From: Pseudomonas fragi
Lineage (GTDB): Bacteria; Pseudomonadota; Gammaproteobacteria; Pseudomonadales; Pseudomonadaceae
NCBI RefSeq assembly: GCF_002269505.1
Contig: NZ_NQKQ01000036.1
Coordinates: forward strand, 1-35,055
DNA length: 35,055 nt
Direction of reading: 5' to 3'
Shown here piece by piece: positions 8,045-14,728 of the stretch. How positions within the stretch are numbered: position 1 is the stretch's first letter; each line of letters starts with the position of its first letter. The notes below the pieces were generated by a model. The model ran no database searches. It was not told where the DNA came from and was given only the letters and a program-made list of their open reading frames with translations. A program made the translations under genes and the position numbers.

Positions 8045-8063
8045 ATCGGCAGTCTTTGCCGAT
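8045..8063 (+). promoter_or_regulatory. Small hairpin in the rsmJ leader
   Basis: Perfect 7-bp arms ATCGGCA / TGCCGAT around a 5-nt loop, 26 bp before the rsmJ start codon and followed by an AT-rich run. It could be an operator dyad or an RNA hairpin. Nothing else ties it to a function. Confidence 0.25.
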
Positions 8064-8089
8064 CATTAAATTTTTGAGCGTGTTTTTAG

Positions 8090-8872
8090 ATGATTGAGCA
8101 AACAGCGGGCTGTCGTATCAAAGTCGAGGCACTGGACGAGGCTTATCAGGCCCTGGCCGAGCAATGGGCTGAGCGTCTGGGTTTGTCGTTGGACGAACCG
8201 GACGCAGAGTTCGCCTTGCAGTTGAGCGCCCAGGGTTTGCAGTTGCAGCAGTTGGGCGCAGATGCGCCGGGCCCGGTGCGGGTCGACTTTGTCGAGGGCG
8301 GCGCGGCCCATCGCCGTTTGTTTGGTGGCGGCACCGGGCAGATGATTGCCAAGGCCGTGGGCATCCAGCAGGGCGTGCGCCCGCGGGTGCTGGATGCCAC
8401 GGCGGGGCTGGGCAAGGATGCATTTGTGCTGGCCAGCCTGGGCTGCGAAATGAGCCTGATCGAGCGCCAGCCGCTGATTGGCGCTTTGCTGGAAGACGGG
8501 CTGGCACGTGGCCTGGACGACTTTGACGTGGCACCCATCGTCTCGCGCATGCACTTGCTCAAGGGCAATTCGATCGAGGTGATGCGCAATTGGGAAGGTG
8601 AACCGCCGCAGGTGATCTACCTGGACCCGATGTTCCCCCATCGCGAGAAAACCGCCCTGGTGAAAAAGGAAATGCGCTTGTTCCGGCCATTGGTGGGTGA
8701 TGACAACGATGCCCCGGCACTGCTGGAGGCGGCATTGGCGCTGGCCAGTCACCGTGTGGTGGTCAAGCGCCCGCGCAAGGCACCCTGCATTGCCGGGCCC
8801 AAGCCGAGCCATGCGCTGGATGGTAAATCGAGCCGGTACGATATTTATCCGAAGAAGGCGTTGAAGCCTTAA
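8090..8872 (+). CDS. rsmJ: 16S rRNA (guanine1516-N2)-methyltransferase RsmJ
   Basis: A SAM-dependent enzyme that methylates G1516 of 16S rRNA (E. coli numbering) on the small ribosomal subunit. The 260-aa product matches the family (YhiQ). Signature blocks are GGGTGQMIAKAVG (about 79-91), the SAM-binding VLDATAGLGKDAFVLASLGC (100-119), and YLDPMFPHREKTALVKKEMR (about 178-197), whose DPMFP corresponds to the catalytic motif IV. The C-terminal VKRPRKAP and SSRYDIY are also typical. The ribosome-binding site before the ATG is weak. The gene stands alone, divergent from the duplicated-motif gene and convergent with mexL. Confidence 0.94.
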   Translation: MIEQTAGCRIKVEALDEAYQALAEQWAERLGLSLDEPDAEFALQLSAQGLQLQQLGADAPGPVRVDFVEGGAAHRRLFGGGTGQMIAKAVGIQQGVRPRVLDATAGLGKDAFVLASLGCEMSLIERQPLIGALLEDGLARGLDDFDVAPIVSRMHLLKGNSIEVMRNWEGEPPQVIYLDPMFPHREKTALVKKEMRLFRPLVGDDNDAPALLEAALALASHRVVVKRPRKAPCIAGPKPSHALDGKSSRYDIYPKKALKP

Positions 8873-8890
8873 ACCCAGCAATAACCTCCA

Positions 8891-8933
8891 GTGGAAGCGG
8901 GCTTGTTGTGGGAGCGAGCAAGCCCGCTCCCAC
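8891..8933. repeat. REP element between rsmJ and mexL
   Basis: Contains GTGGGAGCG / CGCTCCCAC as 9-bp arms (8908-8916, 8925-8933), preceded by a degenerate second copy, GTGGAAGCGGGCTTG (8891-8905). It belongs to the same REP family as 17696-17780 and 29037-29121. It sits exactly between two convergent genes and may act as a transcript end in either direction, although it has no T-tract. Confidence 0.7.
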
Positions 8934-8940
8934 AGTTGCT

Positions 8941-9579
8941 TCAAACTGGCTGATAAGCCCGCATAAATATCCCCACCACTTCCTGCACATGGGACTCGCT
9001 TTCCTCAGGCCCCGGTGGCTCACCGCCGGCAAACAGCAGGCGAAAGTTCGGCGCACCCTTGAGCATGCAAAAAAAGTGCTCCGCCGCATAATGCGGGTTG
9101 TCGATCTGCAGCGCACCGCTTTGATCCATCTTGCGCAATAGTCCCTCCATCTCGTGCACCACGCGCTCCGGCCCGGCTTCCAGAAAGATCTGCGACAACT
9201 TGGGGTCCTGGCTGCCCAGGGCGACCATCAGGCGATGCAGGTTCAGTGACTCCTCACTGTTGATCAGCACCTGAAAGCCTCGGGCAATATTGAGCAATAC
9301 ATCCCTGATCGGCTTGCCTGCAGGCAATTCAAAAAACAACACCGGCAACTGCTCGGTGCATTTGGACATGATGGCCGATGAAAACAGGGTCTCCTTATCG
9401 GTGAAGTGGCTGTAGACCGTCAGTTTTGACACACCGGCCAGGCCCGCAACCGCATCCATGCTGGTGTTGGCATAGCCCTTGGTCAAAAACAGGCTTTTGG
9501 CCGCGTCGAGGATCGACTGGCGTTTTGCCAGGTCCTTGGGGCGCCCGAGGGGATTGGGGGGTAAAGGATTGTCAGACAT
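8941..9579 (-). CDS. mexL: TetR-family repressor MexL
   Basis: A 212-aa TetR-type regulator, the same length as P. aeruginosa MexL, which represses mexJK and itself. The N-terminal helix-turn-helix domain (about 15-62) reads AKRQSILDAAKSLFLTKGYA, followed by the recognition part MDAVAGLAGVSKLTVYSHF. The C-terminal helical ligand-binding domain (about 70-212) is variable in the family. It is divergent from mexJ across 89 bp, the classical arrangement for a local repressor. The start ATG has only a poor ribosome-binding site. The assignment rests on divergence from a MexJ/MexK-sized operon and on overall resemblance. The inducer is unknown. Confidence 0.88.
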   Translation of the reverse strand: MSDNPLPPNPLGRPKDLAKRQSILDAAKSLFLTKGYANTSMDAVAGLAGVSKLTVYSHFTDKETLFSSAIMSKCTEQLPVLFFELPAGKPIRDVLLNIARGFQVLINSEESLNLHRLMVALGSQDPKLSQIFLEAGPERVVHEMEGLLRKMDQSGALQIDNPHYAAEHFFCMLKGAPNFRLLFAGGEPPGPEESESHVQEVVGIFMRAYQPV

Positions 9580-9668
9580 ATCCGTTTATTACTGGACTGG
9601 TGAGTTTAGTATTAATAACATGCTGCCAGTATAAATATTCCAAGCCCCATTAGCGAAAGGTCATCACC
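9580..9668. promoter_or_regulatory. mexL-mexJ divergent promoter/operator region
   Basis: An AT-rich 89-bp gap that must carry promoters in both directions and the MexL operator. Visible are a palindrome TATTAATA (9610-9617), a candidate mexJ -10 box TATAAA (9630-9635), and short inverted pieces ACTGG (9592-9596) and CCAGT (9626-9630). GAAAGG (9655-9660) is the mexJ ribosome-binding site. Which dyad MexL binds cannot be decided here. Confidence 0.45.
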
Positions 9669-10769
9669 ATGTTGCGCCATGCCTTGCCCCGCGCTGTGCC
9701 TGTGTGTCTGCTGTTTTTATTGTCTGGGTGTGGGCAGCAGGAGCCCGCAAAAATCAGCATCAGCCCGGCAATGGTGGTGCAACCGCAGCCTTCGGCTCTG
9801 GCCAGTCAAAGTTACCCTGGCGAAGTGCGGGCGCGGTTCGATCCGCAGTTGGCGTTCCGAATTGGCGGTAAAGTTACCAAGCGTTTGGTGGATGAGGGTG
9901 AGCGGGTCAAGGCCAACCAGCCGCTGGCCGAACTGGACCCGCAAGATGTGCGCCTGCAACTGGACGCCACCCGCGCCCAGGTCGCCGCCGGGCAGGCCAA
10001 CCTGAACCTGGTGCGTGCCGAGCGCGACCGCTACAAAACCCTGCTGGACCGGCAGATGGTCAGCCGATCTCAGTTCGACAATGCGGAAAACCTTTACCGT
10101 TCCGGCGAAGCCAAGCTGCAGCAGCTCAAGGCCGAGCAGGACGTGGCCAGCAATCAGGCGAGCTATGCGGTATTGCGTGCTCCACAAGATGGCGTGATTG
10201 CCCAGCGTCAGGTTGAAGTAGGGCAAGTGGTCAGTGCCGGGCAAACGGTGTTCACCCTGGCCGCCGATGGTGAGCGCGAAGTGCTGATCAGCTTGCCGGA
10301 ACAGGATTTTGGCCGCTTCAAGATCGGTCTGCCGGTGGCCGTCGAGTTGTGGTCGCAACCCGGCCAGCGCTTCAGCGGTCGCATCCGCGAGTTGTCGCCT
10401 TCAGCCGATCCTAAATCGCGCACCTTTGCTGCCCGTATCGCTTTCACCGCAGGCAAGGTGCCTGCAGAGCTTGGTCAAAGTGCCCGGGTGTTTATTCAGA
10501 GCGAAGGCGCCAGCTCTCTGTCCGTGCCGCTGTCGGCCCTGACAGCCGAGAACGGTGCGGCCTACGTGTGGCGTGTCGGCCAGGGCAACAAACTTGAACA
10601 AGTACCTGTGCGGGTAGGGCCGTTTGGCGAAAACAGCGTGCCGGTGCTTGAAGGTCTCAAGGCTGAGGACTGGATCGTTGCCGCCGGGGTGCATGTACTG
10701 CATCCGGGCCAGGAGGTGCGGCCGATTGATCGCTCCAACCGGGCGATCAATGTCGCGGCGAAGGAGTAG
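9669..10769 (+). CDS. mexJ: RND efflux periplasmic adaptor MexJ
   Basis: The membrane-fusion (adaptor) subunit of a tripartite RND pump, anchored in the inner membrane as a lipoprotein and reaching through the periplasm. The 366 aa compare with about 367 in P. aeruginosa MexJ. The lipobox is LSGC with Cys21. A lipoyl half (about 55-95), a coiled-coil hairpin rich in Ala/Gln/Arg (about 95-160), the second lipoyl half with VLRAPQDGVIAQRQVEVGQVV, and beta-barrel and membrane-proximal domains follow. mexK starts 5 bp later, and its AAGGAG lies over the end of this gene, so the two are coupled. No outer-membrane factor gene follows. Confidence 0.93.
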   Translation: MLRHALPRAVPVCLLFLLSGCGQQEPAKISISPAMVVQPQPSALASQSYPGEVRARFDPQLAFRIGGKVTKRLVDEGERVKANQPLAELDPQDVRLQLDATRAQVAAGQANLNLVRAERDRYKTLLDRQMVSRSQFDNAENLYRSGEAKLQQLKAEQDVASNQASYAVLRAPQDGVIAQRQVEVGQVVSAGQTVFTLAADGEREVLISLPEQDFGRFKIGLPVAVELWSQPGQRFSGRIRELSPSADPKSRTFAARIAFTAGKVPAELGQSARVFIQSEGASSLSVPLSALTAENGAAYVWRVGQGNKLEQVPVRVGPFGENSVPVLEGLKAEDWIVAAGVHVLHPGQEVRPIDRSNRAINVAAKE

Positions 10770-10774
10770 TCGCC

Positions 10775-13700
10775 ATGGGTTTTAACCTTTCCGCATGGGC
10801 GCTGCGCAATCGCCAGATCGTACTGTTTCTGATGCTTTTGCTGGCGATAGTTGGCGGGCTGTCATACACGAAATTAGGGCAAAGCGAAGACCCGCCGTTT
10901 ACCTTCAAGGCCATGGTAATCCGCACCCTGTGGCCGGGCGCCACGGCTGAAGAAGTCTCGCGTCAGGTCACTGAACGAATCGAGAAGAAACTGATGGAAA
11001 CCGGCGAGTACGAGCGCATTGTCTCGTTCTCGCGCCCCGGCGAATCGCAAGTGACCTTTATGGCCCGCGATTCGATGCATTCCGACCAGATCCCCGAGCT
11101 GTGGTATCAGGTGCGCAAAAAGATCAGTGATATACGCCACACATTGCCGCCGGATGCGCAGGGGCCGTTCTACAACGATGAATTCGGCACCACTTTCGGC
11201 AATATCTACAGCCTGAGCGGCGAAGGTTACGACTACGCAGTACTCAAGGACTACGCCGACCGTATCCAGATCCAGCTACAGCGGGTCAAGGATGTGGGCA
11301 AGGTCGAGTTGCTGGGCCTGCAGGACGAAAAAATCTGGATCGAGCTGTCCAACCTCAAGCTGGCGACCCTGGGTTTGCCGCTGGCGGCCGTGCAAAAAGC
11401 CCTTGAAGAGCAGAATGCGGTTTCCACGGCGGGTTTCTTTGAAACGCCCACCGAGCGCGTGCAACTGCGCGTAAGCGGTAATTTCAAGACGGTTGAAGAG
11501 ATCGAGCGTTTCCCCATTCGCGTCGGCGAGCGCACTTTACGCATCAGCGATGTAGCCGATGTGCGCCGCGGCTTTAATGATCCGCCGGCGCCGCGCATGC
11601 GCTTTATGGGTCAGGACGCGATTGGCCTGGCCGTAGCGATGAAGGACGGTGGCGACATCCTGGTGCTGGGCAAGGCATTGGATGCCGAGTTTGAGCGGAT
11701 CCAGCAAAACCTTCCGGCCGGGATGCAACTGGGCAAGGTTTCAGATCAGCCTGCGGCGGTGAAAACCAGTGTCGGCGAGTTTGTCCAGGTGCTGGTCGAA
11801 GCGCTGGTCATCGTTCTGCTGGTGAGCTTTTTCTCATTGGGCGTGCGTACCGGCATGGTGGTGGCGCTGACCATTCCGCTGGTGCTGGCCATGACCTTTG
11901 CGGCCATGCATTACTTTGGCATCGGCCTGCACAAGATCTCGCTGGGTGCGCTGGTACTGGCGTTGGGCCTGCTGGTCGACGACGCGATCATCGCCGTAGA
12001 AATGATGGCGATCAAAATGGAGCAGGGCTACGACCGGCTTAAAGCGGCCAGCTTTGCGTGGACCAGCACAGCGTTTCCGATGCTCACCGGTACGCTGATT
12101 ACGGCTGCGGGCTTTTTGCCGATTGCGATGGCGCAGTCGAGCACCGGCGAATACACCCGCTCGATTTTCCAGGTGGTGACCATTGCCCTGCTGGCGTCGT
12201 GGGTGGCTGCGGTGGTGTTTGTGCCTTATCTGGGCGCGCTGTTGTTGCCGGACCTGGCGAAGATTCACGCGGCCAAACACGGCACAGGGGCTGGCGTGCC
12301 TGACCCCTACGCGACGCCGTTTTACCAGCGCGTGCGGCGGTTGGTGGAGTGGTGCGTGACCCGGCGCAAAACCGTGATTGCCCTGACCGCGTTGGTGTTT
12401 GTGGGCTCGGTAGTGCTGTTCAAGTTTGTGCCGCAGCAGTTCTTCCCGGCGTCCAGCCGGCTGGAGCTGATGGTCGATATGAAGCTGGCCGAAGGCGCTT
12501 CGTTGAGCAACACCACCGATCAGGTCAAGCAGCTAGAGGCACTGCTCAAGGATCACCCCGGCATCGAGAACTATGTGGCTTACGCGGGCACCGGTTCGCC
12601 ACGTTATTACCTGCCTCTGGACCAGCAGTTGCCAGCAGCGAGCTTTGCCCAGTTCGTGGTGCTGGCCAAGACCATCGAAGACCGCGAAAGCCTGCGCACT
12701 TGGTTGATCGATACGCTCAATGAGCAGTTCCCGACCATACGTTCGCGGGTGACACGCCTGGAAAACGGTCCGCCTGTGGGCTATCCGGTGCAGTTCCGGG
12801 TGACCGGTGAACATATCGAAGAGGTAAGGGCGCTGGCGCGCAAGGTAGCGGCCCAGGTGCGGGGCAACCCTCATGTGGTCAATGTGCACCTGGACTGGGA
12901 AGAGCCGAGCAAGGTGGTCAACCTCAATATCGATCAGGACCGCGCGCGTGCACTGGGAGTCAGCACGGCCAACCTGTCGCGCTTCTTGCAAAGTACCTTG
13001 CTGGGCTCAACGGTCAGCCAGTACCGCGAAGACAACGAGTTGATCGAGATCCTGCTGCGCGGCACACCGCAGGAACGTACCGAGCTGGCGCTGCTGCCGA
13101 GTCTGGCGGTGCCGACCGACAATGGCCAGAGCGTTGCCCTGTCGCAGATTGCGACCCTGGAATATGGCTTTGAAGAGGGCATTATCTGGCACCGCAATCG
13201 TCTGCCGACCGTGACCGTGCGCGCGGATATTTACGGCAAGGAGCAACCGGCCACCCTGGTGCAGCAGATTCTGCCGACCCTGGAAGGCGTGCGCGCCGAA
13301 CTGCCGGATGGCTATTTGCTGGAGGTGGGTGGCACGGTGGAAGACTCCACCCGTGGTCAGGACTCGGTGAAAGCCGGTGTGCCGCTGTTTATCGTGGTGG
13401 TGCTGACATTGCTGATGGTGCAGTTGCGCAGTTTCTCGCGCATGGTCATGGTGTTCCTGACGGCGCCTTTGGGCCTTATCGGGGTGACATTGTTCCTGCT
13501 GTTGTTTGGCAAACCGTTTGGTTTTGTGGCGATGCTGGGCACCATCGCATTGTCGGGGATGATCATGCGCAACTCGGTGATCCTGGTGGACCAGATCGAG
13601 CAGGATAAGGCGGCGGGGCTGGACCCGTGGCGGGCGGTGATTGAAGCGACGGTGCGGCGATTCCGGCCAATTGTGCTGACCGCACTGGCGGCGGTGCTGG

Positions 13701-13840
13701 CAATGATTCCGTTGTCACGCAGCGTGTTCTTCGGGCCGATGGCGGTGGCCATTATGGGCGGGCTGATCGTGGCGACCGTGCTGACGTTGCTTTTCTTGCC
13801 CGCGCTGTATGCGGCGTGGTTCAAGGTGAAGAAGGTCTAA
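10775..13840 (+). CDS. mexK: RND efflux transporter MexK
   Basis: The inner-membrane proton-driven drug transporter of the MexJK pump; P. aeruginosa MexJK exports triclosan, erythromycin and tetracycline with OprM or OpmH. The 1021-aa product has the standard RND layout: TM1 (about 12-32), a large periplasmic loop, TM2-6 (about 330-480), a second cytoplasmic/TM7 start (about 530), a second periplasmic loop, and TM8-12 (about 865-1015). The TM4 segment LGLLVDDAIIAVEMM holds the paired Asp402-Asp403 needed for proton relay. The ending GLIVATVLTLLFLPALYA is typical. It is co-transcribed with mexJ. A convergent repeat at 13850 follows. Confidence 0.94.
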   Translation: MGFNLSAWALRNRQIVLFLMLLLAIVGGLSYTKLGQSEDPPFTFKAMVIRTLWPGATAEEVSRQVTERIEKKLMETGEYERIVSFSRPGESQVTFMARDSMHSDQIPELWYQVRKKISDIRHTLPPDAQGPFYNDEFGTTFGNIYSLSGEGYDYAVLKDYADRIQIQLQRVKDVGKVELLGLQDEKIWIELSNLKLATLGLPLAAVQKALEEQNAVSTAGFFETPTERVQLRVSGNFKTVEEIERFPIRVGERTLRISDVADVRRGFNDPPAPRMRFMGQDAIGLAVAMKDGGDILVLGKALDAEFERIQQNLPAGMQLGKVSDQPAAVKTSVGEFVQVLVEALVIVLLVSFFSLGVRTGMVVALTIPLVLAMTFAAMHYFGIGLHKISLGALVLALGLLVDDAIIAVEMMAIKMEQGYDRLKAASFAWTSTAFPMLTGTLITAAGFLPIAMAQSSTGEYTRSIFQVVTIALLASWVAAVVFVPYLGALLLPDLAKIHAAKHGTGAGVPDPYATPFYQRVRRLVEWCVTRRKTVIALTALVFVGSVVLFKFVPQQFFPASSRLELMVDMKLAEGASLSNTTDQVKQLEALLKDHPGIENYVAYAGTGSPRYYLPLDQQLPAASFAQFVVLAKTIEDRESLRTWLIDTLNEQFPTIRSRVTRLENGPPVGYPVQFRVTGEHIEEVRALARKVAAQVRGNPHVVNVHLDWEEPSKVVNLNIDQDRARALGVSTANLSRFLQSTLLGSTVSQYREDNELIEILLRGTPQERTELALLPSLAVPTDNGQSVALSQIATLEYGFEEGIIWHRNRLPTVTVRADIYGKEQPATLVQQILPTLEGVRAELPDGYLLEVGGTVEDSTRGQDSVKAGVPLFIVVVLTLLMVQLRSFSRMVMVFLTAPLGLIGVTLFLLLFGKPFGFVAMLGTIALSGMIMRNSVILVDQIEQDKAAGLDPWRAVIEATVRRFRPIVLTALAAVLAMIPLSRSVFFGPMAVAIMGGLIVATVLTLLFLPALYAAWFKVKKV

Positions 13841-13849
13841 CTCGAAAGC

Positions 13850-13894
13850 CCCTCACCCTGACCCTCTGCCGGAGGGAGAGGGTTGGGGTGAGGG
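13850..13894. repeat. CCCTCACCC-type inverted repeat between mexK and the YbaY-like gene
   Basis: An interrupted palindrome built from CCCTCACCC...ACCCTC and GAGGGT...GGGTGAGGG. It is the same family as 23998-24040 and likewise sits at a convergent gene junction. It probably forms a stable hairpin in either transcript; there is no T-tail. Similar sequences are common intergenic repeats in gammaproteobacteria. Confidence 0.7.
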
Positions 13895-13906
13895 CGTTCT
13901 TGCGAA

Positions 13907-14305
13907 TTAGCGAATCTGATCCACGCGCACACGGATCGGCTGCTGGGTAGTGGTCGTCAGGTCGACGCTGTTGCGCTCGGTGTTGATAAACAGCAACTGG
14001 CCGTTCTCTTCAATCCGCGCGCTGATTGCGTAGGTGTGGCCGGGCTTGATTTGCGCCGGGTCATAGGTCAGGTGAAAGGGTAGTGGCACCTGGCCTTTTA
14101 CCGGGCCGCTTTGCTTGGCCAGCGTTACCGCTGGAGCATCGGCCAGGGACACATCCTGCAGGCTCACTTCCAGTGTCGCCGTTGGCGGCAAGGCAATGCG
14201 TTGCAGGTAAAACACTTCGCCATCGAGACTGGCATGCTGGGTAGGGTTCATGGAACTACAGGCTCCCAGCAGGGCGGTCAGGCTCAGTAAAAGGAACTTT
14301 TTCAT
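13907..14305 (-). CDS. YbaY-like lipoprotein (YscW domain)
   Basis: A 132-aa lipoprotein with signal peptide MKKFLLLSLTALLGAC and lipobox LGAC, Cys16. The mature part (about 25-132) is a beta-sandwich type domain of the YscW/YbaY family. It reads LPPTATLEVSLQDVSLADAP, PFHLTYDPAQIKPGHTYAISARI and LLFINTERNSVDL, the recurring pattern in that family. YscW is a secretin pilot protein, but stand-alone YbaY proteins have no settled role, and there is no secretion system near this gene. It is convergent with mexK. The gene upstream on the same strand is the 58-aa ORF at 14429. Confidence 0.85.
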   Translation of the reverse strand: MKKFLLLSLTALLGACSSMNPTQHASLDGEVFYLQRIALPPTATLEVSLQDVSLADAPAVTLAKQSGPVKGQVPLPFHLTYDPAQIKPGHTYAISARIEENGQLLFINTERNSVDLTTTTQQPIRVRVDQIR

Positions 14306-14428
14306 GTGGCAGACTCCGTTTCTTTTCCTGTGTAAGACATTTCACACTGGAGAATGAAGGGGATTCTAGCAATGAACTTGCCCTGAAGCGGCAAACCTGT
14401 GCCCGACAACCGCTGCTGTTTCAGTGGG

Positions 14429-14605
14429 TTATTCAGTCAGAGACTCATCCTGGGAGTCGTCAGCGGGGGTGTCGCGGCTGGCGGGTTGGATGCCATTACC
14501 GCCGTGGACGCTGCCGTCGGGATTTCGGATATGCCAGGGCGTGCCAGTATTGCCTGTGGTTTCAGTGGACGGCTGTTCGCCTGGTTTCTCGTTGTCTTGG
14601 GTCAT
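14429..14605 (-). CDS. Small hypothetical protein (58 aa)
   Basis: I read an ATG with AAGGAAG 8 nt upstream and 58 codons to TAA. The product begins MTQDNEKPGEQPSTETTGNT, has a short central core around TPWHIRNPDGSVHGGNGI, and ends acidic (DSQDESLTE). It is strongly hydrophilic with no membrane segment and probably largely unstructured. It lies between plsB and the YbaY-like gene on the same strand, behind the plsB hairpin. The good ribosome-binding site and the Gly/Asn-rich core next to a Trp argue for a real gene, but no family is recognised. Two longer frames on the opposite strand cover the same DNA and lack such signals. Confidence 0.6.
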   Translation of the reverse strand: MTQDNEKPGEQPSTETTGNTGTPWHIRNPDGSVHGGNGIQPASRDTPADDSQDESLTE

Positions 14606-14635
14606 TTTCAGACTTCCTTATCGTTGGTTTGCGTT

Positions 14636-14666
14636 GGATGTGTGCCGAAAAACTCGGCACACATCC
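14636..14666 (-). terminator. Hairpin after plsB
   Basis: A perfect 13-bp inverted repeat GGATGTGTGCCGA / TCGGCACACATCC with a 5-nt loop, 62 bp past the plsB stop codon on the minus strand. It has no T-run after the stem, so it may be a weak terminator or an RNA 3'-end stabiliser. It separates plsB from the 58-aa ORF. Confidence 0.55.
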
Positions 14667-14728
14667 AAGGCTAGTTGCAGATTGGAATGCTGAAATCGGT
14701 CGAGACGTTTCAACTCAACTTTGCAGGA

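Noticed and set aside
14399..14693. Two overlapping plus-strand frames of about 90 codons opposite the 58-aa ORF
   Set aside because: No ribosome-binding site or family match. The minus-strand 58-codon frame has a far better start signal.
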